A stretch of 64,000 nt of DNA, from assembly GCF_039904985.1 (NCBI RefSeq), contig NZ_CP157005.1, positions 310,001 to 374,000 on the forward strand. The letters run 5' to 3'. Both the position numbers and the translations under genes were made by a program. Shown here piece after piece: positions 9,701 through 18,700 of the stretch. Below the pieces are notes generated by a model. That model was given only the letters and a program-made list of their open reading frames with translations. It had not been told where the DNA came from and did not search any database. The number at the start of each line of letters is the position of its first letter. The stretch's first letter is position 1. This DNA is from Methylomonas sp. AM2-LC (GTDB taxonomy: Bacteria; Pseudomonadota; Gammaproteobacteria; Methylococcales; Methylomonadaceae).

Positions 9701-11565
9701 TTGGCGTCTACAACAACTCCCCGAATGATATTCGGCAAGCTTTACAATCCTACTTAAATGCAATTCAATCAATGGGGTCAGGCAATGGTATAAGGGCCAT
9801 CCGCTTTAGAAAAGATGCACGTGCTGCAATGGAACGTGCTTATAAAGCAGTACCTTGTTGGATTCTTCCGCAGTGGCGTGTATCTGAAACCATTCCGGCA
9901 GAGGTAGGCTTATTCGATTTAGTTATTATTGATGAAGCTTCTCAATCAGATATCTGGGCATTGCCAGCACTATTACGAGGTAAAAAGCTATTAGTTGTTG
10001 GCGACCATAAGCAGGTTTCCCCATCAACAGTTGGAACAAAAGAATTAAAAATTCAAGAGCTTAAAAACCGCTTTTTGAGAAATCAACCGCATGGTGATCA
10101 AATGACACCAGGCAAGTCGATTTACGATTTGGCAAGAGTGGTATTCGCAGGAAATTCAGTGATGCTGAAAGAACACTTCCGATGTGTACATCCAATTATC
10201 GAATTTTCTAATCGTGAATTCTACGATGGTCAGATCAAGCCTTTGCGTGTACCAAAAAGCTCGGAACGCATTGACCCGCCATTAATTGATGTCATGGTAT
10301 TAGGTGGCTATCGTAAAGGTAATCACAATCCACCCGAAGCCAGGGCGATTGTTAACGAAATTAAAGGTATTATTGCCAATCCAGAAATGGTTGGCAGAAG
10401 CATTGGCGTTGTGACCTTACTAGGTACAGAGCAGCCTAATCACATATGGAACTTGATCAATAGTGAAATCTCACAAGCTGATATTCTTGAACGATCAATT
10501 TCTGTTGGTGCTCCACCCGTATTTCAGGGGCGTGAGCGCGATATCATGTTGATTTCAAATGTACTTGAAAAAGGCGATAGAGGTATTTCAAATGATTTAA
10601 CCTATGAACAACGATTTAACGTCGCCTTATCACGCGCACGGGATCGAATGTATCTTTTTCGGTCTATCGATGAAAGCCAAATAAACAGTAACAGCTTAAC
10701 AGCAAAAGTTTTCCGTCATTTCAAGCAACCTTTTACGCAAAATGCTAAGCAAGTTTCATCGCTGCGTGAATTATGCGAGTCGGATTTTGAATTAGAAATT
10801 TTTGATTTATTGGTTGAGCGAAACTATCGAGTGAAGCCCCAGGTTCGGTGTGGTGCTTATCGTATAGATTTTGTCGTTGAAGGTTCAGAAGGTCGTAGAC
10901 TGGCGGTTGAATGTGACGGTGATAAATTTCATGGACCAAGCCAATGGATGAACGATATGGTACGTCAGCGCGTACTTGAGCGTGCCGGTTGGACGTTCTG
11001 GCGTTGTTTTGCGTCAAGTTTCGTAATGCGCAGGAAAGAAGTTTTTGATGATTTGCTTTCGACACTCAATAAAATGGGAATTGAGCAATTAGGTTCTGAT
11101 GCTGTTGATAATTCTCTATGGGTTTGCTCGAAAGTTGTCGATCCATATCAAGTGTTGAATGATGTTGAAGAGGATGAATCAGAAGAATTAACATTTGAGG
11201 TAAAGGAAATCGATATCGATGATGAAACTAAACCTCAAGTTACATCACAAAAAAAAGACATCTTTGCTGAAAACATCATTGAGGAAGTGATTGAGTCTGC
11301 TGATCATCGAATTCTGGATATTATTGAATTATCTGAAATTCAACAAACAATTCTCAATGTACTTACCAATTGTCCAAATCAGTCCTGCACAATCGAATCA
11401 ATTCCAACAAGAGTACTTAAAGATCTTGGGATAATTACTCGTGGTAAACCACGAATCGACTTTGAAAAAAAAGTATCCAAAGCTCTTGGAACTTTGATTA
11501 GAAAAAATAAAGTAGAAAAGTACAAAGCCAAGAACGAGCGTATTAGGCTTCAAGATAACGCCTGA
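6715..11565 (+). CDS. Large SF1 (Upf1-like) helicase fused to a Vsr-like endonuclease
   Basis: 1616 residues in one frame. Order: an N-terminal region of about 370 residues of unknown fold; Walker A GPPGTGKT at 388-395; a long helical insert (about 430-1020); Walker B VIIDEASQSD with Asp1073-Glu1074; motif III GDHKQVSP at 1096-1103; motif QGRERDIMLIS; motif VI VALSRARDRM from 1303. Then a PD-(D/E)xK-type nuclease of the DUF559/MTES_1575 class (Asp1385, Glu1399, Asp1401, with CDGDKFHG) and a C-terminal winged-helix-like region near 1535-1610. Such helicase-nuclease proteins are common in phage-defence islands. It stands alone after holC and next to mobile elements; its role here is inferred. 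Confidence 0.75.
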   Translation: MKESNKLLIDLLDYIKQVEKLNRKPVYTVPSDIFEAYQNDLKGLPGIDFNIQSQHDDVWLRVTRLKETPAPEPSETLKPWVIVSKSPDKQAILKDEYTVYENKVAVKVETIDRHPEIQAEFDTYINLFWEPWSNAEKPRRKTISYYNKLFAVQQTIASDSADSPIELAWGIGFALWSIPDSKNTIKHPLLTQSCEIYLNPSNFDIEIRPRDLEPKLELSCYEDNENQGIRPLIEFWKSANENAADRVNPFESSTYEGILKAAVLHLDPNGLYFAKQLDPILPSPTDKLIITDTWVLFGRKRSEHIFIQDVERLKKNIAEDIKIPAVIEGFVQPGDSIIRPRESVGFRGLSCSDAKPGLKELYFPMPYNDEQVSIIEKLETNDGVVVQGPPGTGKTHTIANVICHFLAQGKRVLVTASGESALAVLQEKLPQQIRPLSVALLTDERDGRRQFEYSIQEIATSVNSLNPNQTSKTIQTLEDKLNGLHAKISVVDQTINSFAEKHMKLYTFQGKEVLSVQLAKFVLDHEDNYSWLEDEVNSKSNTLKFCDDDIKLLRNARATIGNDLINLEHSFPVSDAFPEWQVLYNLHNDLIRAKQFKEKVTTGTVLPLSNATVEVFEQAKKLLEFIAHRQAIEEKIEREGIKWSIALREKFLQSINDQAINHLLSLCDEINTLDSIRKSNLSHAVSIPDGSELNEQFIQAIQRLSHGKSAFKLFGPKEVKQLLAKVLVTGLNPKAENREAWQAVASHIEYRLDARKLMSRWNVIAYEMEIEVVDGDLERSFRLAARYKDHIIELKRLVDDFDRSLGNKISVVFGHTIAESLHISKQQIETIKSSLSQHLDRDRFTYALQQVSALIKKLDGYSGSIIEDISVFLNQSLGNSMIDDTLLRDTWHTHINELNRWNSLQPSFREIKRISALLIEAGAPKWAHAIQSIPYQENERITSFDWLEAWNWRSAKTFIEQIDGHHKLKQLFDERHSLEKNLSKTYQKLISEKTWLGVYNNSPNDIRQALQSYLNAIQSMGSGNGIRAIRFRKDARAAMERAYKAVPCWILPQWRVSETIPAEVGLFDLVIIDEASQSDIWALPALLRGKKLLVVGDHKQVSPSTVGTKELKIQELKNRFLRNQPHGDQMTPGKSIYDLARVVFAGNSVMLKEHFRCVHPIIEFSNREFYDGQIKPLRVPKSSERIDPPLIDVMVLGGYRKGNHNPPEARAIVNEIKGIIANPEMVGRSIGVVTLLGTEQPNHIWNLINSEISQADILERSISVGAPPVFQGRERDIMLISNVLEKGDRGISNDLTYEQRFNVALSRARDRMYLFRSIDESQINSNSLTAKVFRHFKQPFTQNAKQVSSLRELCESDFELEIFDLLVERNYRVKPQVRCGAYRIDFVVEGSEGRRLAVECDGDKFHGPSQWMNDMVRQRVLERAGWTFWRCFASSFVMRRKEVFDDLLSTLNKMGIEQLGSDAVDNSLWVCSKVVDPYQVLNDVEEDESEELTFEVKEIDIDDETKPQVTSQKKDIFAENIIEEVIESADHRILDIIELSEIQQTILNVLTNCPNQSCTIESIPTRVLKDLGIITRGKPRIDFEKKVSKALGTLIRKNKVEKYKAKNERIRLQDNA

Positions 11566-11581
11566 TGTTGTTATCTGTATT

Positions 11582-11631
11582 AAGGCCATAAGCCGCAATT
11601 ATCAAAGCGGTCGCCTCATAGGGCGTCAATA
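11582..11631 (+). repeat. REP-like repeat, left copy
   Basis: About 50 bp starting AAGGCCATAAGCCGC and ending GGGCGTCAATA. It recurs in inverted orientation at 12661-12705, on the other side of the first transposase element. It contains short dyads (CCGC/GCGG and CGCC/GGCG), the usual form of REP sequences tied to RAYT transposases. Confidence 0.6.
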
Positions 11632-11640
11632 GAAAAACAC

Positions 11641-12610
11641 AATGGGGTCAGGTCTTTCAATAACGCATTTTTATGTTAAAATAAATGTACAGCCTATACA
11701 GAATGAATAACATAAATATATTTATGAAAGGTTAAACAATATGGCAAGACCTTTAAGAATTGAATTAGCGGGCGGTTTGTATCATGTCACTTCGCGAGGA
11801 AATGCTCGCGATGATATTTTTTAGACGATGACGATAGATTATGTTGGCTGGAAATATTTGGTCAAGTTTGCGAGCGATTCAACTGGATATGCCATGCTTA
11901 TTGTTTGATGACTAACCATTACCACGTTGTTATTGAAACCATTGAAGGTAATTTATCAGCTGGCATGCGGCAGTTAAATGGGGTTTATACTCAAAGCTTT
12001 AACCGCAGGCATCAACGGGTAGGGCATGTCTATCAGGGAAGATTTAAAGGAATTTTGGTTGAAAAAGAGAGCTATTTACTGGAATTGTCGCGATATGTGG
12101 TTTTGAATCCCGTTAGAGCGTTAATGGTGTCATTACCTGGACAATGGAAATGGAGTAGTTATAACGCTATGATTGATAGTGTAATACCCCCTAGATGGCT
12201 GCAAACGGATTGGTTATTGAGCCAATTTAGCCTAAATAGAGCACATGCAATAATTCAATATCTTGATTTTGTAAATGCTGGCGTTGGTTTGCCACCAATT
12301 TGGCAGAATTTACGCAATCAAATTTATTTAGGAAATAAAGACTTTGTTCTACAACTACAAAGCAATTTAAAAGGCAATTCCGAACTTATTAATGAAATTC
12401 CCAAGGCTCAACGGCGTCCACCCACTGAACCGTTAGAGTTCTATAAGAATAATTATCAAAATAGGAAAGAAGGTATGAGGTTAGCATTCAAAACAGGCGA
12501 CTTTACTTTACAACAAATAGCGATTATTTTTGGTGTGCATTACTCAACAGTTAGTCGAACGGTAAAATGAAATTACTTGCATGTGTTATGGAAAGACCTG
12601 ACCTCAATGC
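11641..12610 (+). mobile_element. REP-associated (IS200-like) transposase element, copy 1
   Basis: The element is bounded by inverted ends with a 13-bp core GGTCAGGTCTTTC: left end from 11641 and right end (as GAAAGACCTGACC) near 12591-12603. A second copy lies at 13458-14428 with almost identical sequence. It carries one Y1-type transposase gene, here broken. No target duplication is evident, which fits single-strand transposition. Confidence 0.75.
11741..12570 (+). pseudogene. REP-associated tyrosine transposase, frameshifted (copy 1)
   Basis: Y1 (HUH) transposase of the RAYT type, starting MARPLRIELAGGLYHVTSRG. The family's HUH motif is NHYHVVIE and the tail has a helix-turn-helix (FTLQQIAIIFGVHYSTVSRTVK). 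A T-run after GATA has six T instead of the seven in copy 2. The frame therefore hits TAG at 11822-11824 after 27 codons and resumes in the next frame, where an ATG at 11905 opens 221 codons. The rest is intact across the site where copy 2 is broken. Confidence 0.8.
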
Positions 12611-12643
12611 CCCGCTTGTCGACAAAGTTGTTTGATTGCATCC

Positions 12644-12705
12644 GGCGCAATACGCTACGCTATTGACGCCCTATGAGATAATCGCTTTGTGCGGGTTATG
12701 GCCTT
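12644..12705 (-). repeat. REP-like repeat, right copy, with adjoining hairpin
   Basis: 12661-12705 is the imperfect reverse complement of 11582-11631 (TATTGACGCCCTATGAG and GGTTATGGCCTT are shared). Its outer end forms a hairpin with 12644-12652: GGCGCAATA pairs with TATTGACGCC with one bulge around an 8-nt loop. A degenerate element end, TTGACCCCAATGCC, follows at 12704. Confidence 0.55.
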
Positions 12706-12746
12706 GACCCCAATGCCGTTTTTAATGATTTCTGAAAGGCTATATT

Positions 12747-13139
12747 ATGGACTGCTTTGTTAGACTCAAAATAACTTTAGGTGACGATAATGTCTCGGAT
12801 TTTGAAGAATTACATAAATTTCATCCTGATCGAATATGGTCAAAAGGTGATACGAGACCTAATACTAAACTTATTGAGAAAAAGGCTGGTTGTATATTGA
12901 ATTCAGGTCTTGAAAAAGAAGCCTCACTTGATCAGCATATAGAAGCTCTGCTTCTTCGGACAAAATCCATTGCCGATGTAATTAAAAAGCTATCGGCGCG
13001 ACATACTGTCGAGGTTCTATGCTCTATATATGCTGATGATATTCCTTCTCTATATTTCGAAAAAAACATAGTTGAAGGAATATCAATTCTTGGAGCAAAT
13101 TTTGATATTGATCTGTATATAAAGTCGAATACAGCATAA
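12747..13139 (+). CDS. DUF4279 domain protein
   Basis: 130 residues, cytoplasmic, no signal peptide. The pattern fits DUF4279: a strand opening (CFVRLKITLGDD), then HPDRIWSKGDTRP, a SGLEKEASLDQHIEALLLR helix, and a final strand-helix ending ISILGANFDIDLYI. The family's biochemical role is unknown to me; members often occur in polymorphic-toxin and accessory regions as possible immunity proteins. GAAAGG upstream of the ATG is a fair ribosome binding site. The gene sits between two copies of a transposase element, so it is probably passenger cargo. Confidence 0.7.
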   Translation: MDCFVRLKITLGDDNVSDFEELHKFHPDRIWSKGDTRPNTKLIEKKAGCILNSGLEKEASLDQHIEALLLRTKSIADVIKKLSARHTVEVLCSIYADDIPSLYFEKNIVEGISILGANFDIDLYIKSNTA

Positions 13140-13186
13140 GGCTACAAGGCGGAACCGTCCACAGGTTCCGCCATCCGCTGGCCTTA
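13137..13186. other. Nested hairpin after the DUF4279 gene
   Basis: A perfect 9-bp stem GGCGGAACC/GGTTCCGCC (13148-13156 with 13164-13172, 7-nt loop) is flanked by outer arms TAAGGC and GCCTTA. There is no T-run. It marks the change from AT-rich to GC-rich sequence and may be an old element end or transcript stabiliser. Confidence 0.5.
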
Positions 13187-13457
13187 CATCCGCAAGGACG
13201 GCCCCTGCCGTCCTCTGTTCACCGCCACGGTTCGAACCTTTGCCGCCGGGTTGCTGATCTCCAAAGGCCCAATATCGCTAACGGACACATCCTGTCCCAG
13301 CCGCTGCCGTTTCTCCAGTTCCAGTTCCGCAATATCACGCTGCAACCCTTCTTTTTTTATCAGTAAGAGAGCGTTATCAGCCGTGAGGTTGGCGAAGTCC
13401 TGGTCTGCACTGACGCCATACTGCGCTTGAAGCTGTCGCTGTCTTTTTTCGGAATGC
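13184..13457 (-). pseudogene. Truncated ORF of foreign, possibly phage, origin
   Basis: The open frame continues to 13477, but its first residues (KDLTPL) are encoded by the end of transposase copy 2, so the native 5' end has been cut off near 13457. The remaining roughly 90 residues are helical and charged (EKRQRQLQAQYG, then LQRDIAELELEKRQRLGQ). They loosely recall phage terminase small subunits, which I cannot confirm. Its GC content is visibly higher than the neighbours', which supports horizontal origin. Confidence 0.45.
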
Positions 13458-14428
13458 AATGGGGTCAGGTCTTTCAATAACGCATTTTTATGTTAAAATA
13501 AATGTACAGCATATACAGAATGAATAACATAAATATATATGAAAGGTTAAACAATATGGCAAGACCTTTAAGAATTGAATTAGCGGGCGGTTTGTATCAT
13601 GTCACTTCGCGAGGAAATGCTCACCATGATATTTTTTTAGACGATGACGATAGATTATGTTGGCTGGAAATATTTGGTCAAGTTTGCGAGCGATTCAACT
13701 GGATATGCCATGCTTATTGTTTGATGACTAACCATTACCACGTTGTTATTGAAACCATTGAAGGTAATTTATCAGCTGGCATGCGGCAGTTAAATGGGGT
13801 TTATACTCAAAGCTTTAACCGTAGGCATCAACGGGTAGGGCATGTCTATCAGGGAAGATTTAAAGGAATTTTGGTTGAAAAAGAGAGCTATTTACTGGAA
13901 TTGTCGCGATATGTGGTTTTGAATCCCGTTAGAGTGTTAATGGTGTCATTACCTGGACAATGGAAATGGAGTAGTTATAACGCTATGATTGATAGTGTAA
14001 TATCCCCCTAGATGGCTGCAAACGGATTGGTTATTGAGCCAATTTAGCCTTAATAGAGCACATGCAATAATTCAATATCTTGATTTTGTAAATGCTGGCG
14101 TTGGTTTGCCACCAATTTGGCAGAATTTACGCAATCAAATTTATTTAGGAAATAAAGACTTTGTTCTACAACTACAAAGCAATTTAAAAGGCAATTCCGA
14201 ACTTATTAATGAAATTCCCAAGGCTCAACGGCGTCCACCCGCTGAACCGTTAGAGTTCTATAAGAATAATTATCAAAATAGGAAAGAAGGTATGAGGTTA
14301 GCATTCAAAACAGGCGACTTTACTTTACAACAAATAGCGACTATTTTTGGTGTGCATTACTCAACAGTTAGTCGAACGGTAAAATGAAATTACTTGCATG
14401 TGTTATGGAAAGACCTGACCACAATGCC
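13458..14428 (+). mobile_element. REP-associated (IS200-like) transposase element, copy 2
   Basis: Same ends and almost the same sequence as copy 1 (11641-12610): left end AATGGGGTCAGGTCTTTC at 13458, right end GAAAGACCTGACC near 14408-14420. It is inserted into the 5' end of the truncated ORF at 13184-13457. Same orientation as copy 1, so the two form a direct repeat around the DUF4279 gene. Confidence 0.75.
13556..14387 (+). pseudogene. REP-associated tyrosine transposase, frameshifted (copy 2)
   Basis: Paralog of the copy 1 transposase. It reads through the T-run where copy 1 is broken (seven T, Asp-Ile-Phe-Leu-Asp) and keeps the NHYHVVIE motif. An extra T in ATATCCCCCTAG (copy 1 has ATACCCCCTAG) then gives a TAG at 14009-14011 after 151 codons. 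The C-terminal third, including the helix-turn-helix tail, continues in the next frame to 14387. A truncated protein with the whole HUH domain could still be made. Confidence 0.8.
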
Positions 14429-14757
14429 CTGCACTTAAATCGCCGTCTCACAATCTGAACGCCGCTTTTGTATATCCTCATGGGCATTTTCTGGTATCTC
14501 TTTCAATTCAGAAACATCAAATATCTCAACTTGGGTTGGGTTTAAACAAACGAAACTGAATCTACATAGGATATTGCGAAAACCTACAGATGACAAGACC
14601 TTGCGTCAATTATTCACGTCCTAATTTTTAGCCATGAAAAACTGGTGTTTTTTCTGGGAAATTAGGGTGCATTTAAACAAACGACACCAAAGTCCCATAG
14701 GATTTTTTTCAAAGCCATAGCTGGCGTGGCTTTGAACCGATTTAAGGCTTCCCAATT
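14429..14757. other. Gene-free stretch with a degenerate direct repeat
   Basis: No ORF of note. Two similar segments of about 32 bp start TTTAAACAAACGA at 14541 and 14672 and both end CATAGGAT, 131 bp apart. They look like remnants of a mobile element that also left the transposase-like tail at 14758-14955. Confidence 0.45.
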
Positions 14758-14955
14758 TTAGTCCGACTTCCAGTCCGGATTTTTGGGAACTTCTAAGCCC
14801 ATTGAGTCGACCATTCGCTCATCCGAGAAATCGAACTCCCCATGCAGGTTGAAATGCTTCCAGGTGGAGACCGAGCCGTTACGAATGGTTTTGTCGCAAA
14901 TTTTGCTGATTCTTTGCGACAAAACCCTCAAGCGGCGGTCATGATGTTCCAACAT
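14758..14955 (-). pseudogene. Possible transposase C-terminal fragment
   Basis: 65 codons. The segment VSTWKHFNLHGEFDFSDE resembles the conserved WxHxNLxGxY tail of some large transposases (Tn3-like), and the basic helix RRLRVLSQRISKI precedes it. Everything upstream of the ATG at 14955 is missing. It lies among other element remnants, so I treat it as a broken relic. The family call is tentative. Confidence 0.35.
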
Positions 14956-14971
14956 TCACGATTTAGCCAAA

Positions 14972-15205
14972 TTATATTCTTTCTGCACAAAACTCTTGCA
15001 CTTGCTGCCCAGTAAAAGGCCAGTTAAGTTGTTGTTGAGTTTTGCTATGCACTAACACGGGAATTAACAGAGCGTATTTTTCTTGCCATTCCTGTTCTTG
15101 CAGGATGTCGTTTAATTGAAACTGGATGTTATTTTCGTAGAGAAGATGCTGGGCTTCTTCGCATAAATGACAGGCTTCTGTACCAAAAAGAATAAAATCA
15201 GCCAT
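14972..15205 (-). CDS. Glutaredoxin-like protein (DUF836)
   Basis: 77 residues with a thioredoxin fold start: [19 protein letters not shown], the redox pair Cys12 and Cys15 (CHLC), then a helix and a Pro-containing IPVLVHS strand with the cis-Pro typical of the fold. It ends LNWPFTGQQVQEFC, matching the DUF836/glutaredoxin-like family. Role presumed to be thiol-disulfide exchange in the cytoplasm; the partner is unknown. Its ATG overlaps the stop of the upstream membrane-protein gene by one base (TAATG), so the two are probably one operon. Confidence 0.8.
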   Translation of the reverse strand: MADFILFGTEACHLCEEAQHLLYENNIQFQLNDILQEQEWQEKYALLIPVLVHSKTQQQLNWPFTGQQVQEFCAERI

Positions 15206-15705
15206 TAGTGTTTAGTAATTTTATCTAGATAACCCATAAAAAAGGCTGAAAATAACAATGATAAATGAATAATTACGTACCAGATGAGTTTGTCACTCGA
15301 AGTGGCTTCTAGATTCATAAATATTTTTAGCAAGTGTATGGAAGAAATCGCCACAATCGAGGAGGTGACTTTGGTTTTCAACGAGCCATAATCGTGAGTA
15401 CCCAACCAGCCAAGTTTTTCGGTATCATTCTCTATATCAATTCTGGAAACAAAGTTTTCATAACCACTAAACATGACGATTACCGTTAGGTTGCCGACTA
15501 GTGTTAAGTCAATGATGGTGAGTAATTTTAAAATAATTTCCGAATCCGGCAATGCCAGTATATGCGGGATAAAATGGTACAGCTCCTGAAAAAACTTAAT
15601 GGCCAGAGCAAAAAGAATCAAACTCATGCCTAGATAAATCGGAGCCATGATCCAGCGACTGGCATACATGACTCGTTCTAGAAAATGTTCGATTTTTAGA
15701 TTCAT
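15205..15705 (-). CDS. UPF0114 (YqhA family) membrane protein
   Basis: 166 residues, four predicted membrane helices. Family features are the opening [18 protein letters not shown], the central [22 protein letters not shown], and [30 protein letters not shown], all highly conserved in YqhA proteins. Function is not established. It is followed with a one-base overlap by the glutaredoxin-like gene and lies 17 nt downstream of metH on the same strand, so co-transcription with metH is likely. Confidence 0.88.
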   Translation of the reverse strand: MNLKIEHFLERVMYASRWIMAPIYLGMSLILFALAIKFFQELYHFIPHILALPDSEIILKLLTIIDLTLVGNLTVIVMFSGYENFVSRIDIENDTEKLGWLGTHDYGSLKTKVTSSIVAISSIHLLKIFMNLEATSSDKLIWYVIIHLSLLFSAFFMGYLDKITKH

Positions 15706-15722
15706 TTTTATAATTAAAAATT

Positions 15723-18700
15723 TTAATGATTTAAATGTGCGGCTAGCCAGCGTTCAGCCACTTCAACCTGCATAGCTTTACGCAGTGCGTAGCTGTGTAA
15801 CTGATCCTGATCGATTTTACCCACGTTAAAGTATTGTGACTCGGGATGAGAAAAATACCAGCCGCTGATTGCGGCAGTAGGTGTCATCGCGTAGTTTTCG
15901 GTTAATTCGATTGTGGTATGTTCGGTCACATTCAATAGCTCAAATAGCTTGGCTTTTTCGGTATGATCTGGGCAGGCAGGATAACCAGGCGCTGGGCGAA
16001 TACCTTGGTAGGCTTCCTGGATAAGGGCTAGTGCATCATAATCTTCATTTTCAGCATAGCCCCAGTAATCACGCCTTACCGTTTCGTGCAAGTATTCGGC
16101 AAACGCTTCTGCCAGACGATCTGCTAATGCTTTTAGCATTATGGCTTTGTAATCGTCGTGTTCTTTTGCAAATTCATTGAGTTTTTCATCAATACCAATG
16201 CCAGCCGTCACGGCAAAGCCACCCAAATAATCTTGAACACCACTTCCTTGCGGAGCAATAAAGTCGGCCAAACAATAATTTGGACGTCCGGGTGCTTTAA
16301 TATTTTGTTGGCGTAAATGATGTAATACTTCCAAAACTTCAGTACGCGTGTCGTCGGTATACAGCACAATGTCATCATCGACACTGTTGGCAGGATAAAA
16401 GCCAACAACAGCTTTAGCCGTTAGCCATTTTTCGCTTACCAGCTGTTTCAGCATATCCTCTGCATCTGCAAATAATTTGCGAGCTTCTGTACCTACCACT
16501 TGATCGTTGAGTATGGCTGGATAATGTCCAGCCAATTCCCATGTGTGGAAAAACGGTGTCCAGTCGATGTACCTGACCAGTGTATCCAGCGGGAAGTGAT
16601 CAATAACCTTATTACCCGTGAATTTGGGTGTGACGGGCTGATATTGGGCAAAGTTAAATTTATTTTGCCTTGCCGCTTCCAGGCTGTGCTGTGGTGTTTT
16701 GGCCTGACGACCTTTATGACGTTCTCTAACCAAGGCATATTCAGTGCGCGTTTTTTCAATAAATTCTGCCTGCTGATCGGTACTTAACAAGGCACTGACC
16801 ACTCCCACACTTCTTGATGCATCGGTTACATAAATCGTAGGAAAATCATAATTAGGTTCGATTTTAACGGCCGTATGCGCACGAGAAGTGGTTGCTCCTC
16901 CTATCATCAGCGGAATTTTAAAATTTTGACGTTGCATTTCTTTGGCAACATGTACCATCTCATCTAAAGACGGTGTAATCAGGCCACTAAGACCAATAAT
17001 GTCGACTTTTTCTTCACGCGCAGTTTTAAGTATGGTTTCGGCTGAGACCATTACGCCCAGATCAATGACTTCATAATTGTTGCATTGCAAGACTACTGCA
17101 ACGATATTTTTACCTATATCGTGTACATCGCCTTTTACGGTTGCCATTAATACTTTACCATTGGTTTGCCTAACCCCATCTTTGGCGTCATCCATAAATG
17201 GCAGTAAATAAGCCACGGCTTTTTTCATTACGCGTGCTGATTTAACCACTTGCGGTAAAAACATTTTGCCTTCACCAAACAAATCGCCAACCACGTTCAT
17301 GCCATCCATTAATGGACCTTCGATTACGTGCAGTGGTTTTTCTGCTTCCTGACGTGCTTGTTCGGTATCTTCATCAATAAAATCGGCAATACCTTTTACC
17401 AAGGCATATTCCAGACGTTTATTAACTGGCCATTCACGCCATTCCAGCGTTTCTTGTTTAATGACTTGACCACTGCCCCGGAATTTTTCCGCAATTTCCA
17501 GTAATCGTTCTGTGGCTTCTGGGCTGCGATTTAAAATGACATCTTCAACGATATCGCGCAGTTCGGTGGGAATGTCGTTGTAAATGGCTAATTGTCCGGC
17601 ATTGACAATACCCATATCCATCCCAGCTTGGACGGCATGATATAAAAATACTGCATGTATGGCTTCTCGTACTGGATTGTTGCCACGGAACGAGAATGAA
17701 ACATTAGATACGCCGCCCGAAATTAAGGCATGAGGCAGGGTTTGCTTAATAATGCGAGTGGCTTCGATAAAATCGACGCCATAATTATTATGTTCTTCAA
17801 TACCTGTCGCTACCGCGAAGATATTGGGGTCAAAAATAATATCTTCTGGCGGAAAACCGACTTGTTCAGTTAGGATTTTATAGGCGCGGGTACAGATTTC
17901 GACTTTGCGGGCCATGGTGTCGGCCTGACCCTGCTCATCAAAAGCCATCACGATAACCGCTGCGCCATAGCGGCGTACCAATTTGGCCTGTTTGATAAAA
18001 TTGGCTTCGCCTTCTTTGATGGAAATAGAATTGACTATGCCTTTACCCTGAATGCATTTTAATCCAGCTTCCAGAATGTCCCATTTAGAAGAATCTAGCA
18101 TTACCGGTACTTTAGCAATATCGGGTTCTGCAGCAACCAGATTCAGAAAGCGTACCATAGCCGCTTTGGAATCGAGCATGCCTTCATCCATGTTGATATC
18201 GATAATTTGTGCACCGCTTTCAACTTGTTGTTTGGCGACTTCCAGGGCGGCTTCGTAGTTTTCTTCGATGATCAGTTTTTTAAATGCAGCAGAGCCCGTA
18301 ACATTGGTACGCTCACCTACATTGACAAAAAGCGTTTCAGGTCCAATCACCATGGGTTCCAGGCCCGACAAATGGCATTTTTTCTCCAATTGCGCAACTC
18401 TATGGGGTGCGGATTTACTGACCGCATTGACAATGGCGCGGATAGTATCGGGTGAGGTTCCGCAGCATCCCCCAATAATATTTAGATAGCCATTGGCTGC
18501 CCAATCAGCCAATTCGGCAGCCATTTCCTCGGGGGTTTCATCATATTCGCCAAATTCATTTGGTAAACCTGCATTGGGATGCGCTGAAATATGCGTGTTG
18601 GCAATGCTGGACAGTTCGGCGATATATTGACGTAAATCTTTGGCACCTAAAGCGCAATTAAAACCAATCGAGATAGGATTGATATGTTTTAAAGAATTCC

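Noticed and set aside
10745..11065. Minus-strand 106-codon ORF inside the helicase-nuclease gene
   Set aside because: It lies opposite the conserved nuclease domain and shows no family features.
13137..13186. Integron attC site after the DUF4279 gene
   Set aside because: The imperfect palindrome lacks the RYYYAAC and GTTRRRY core boxes.
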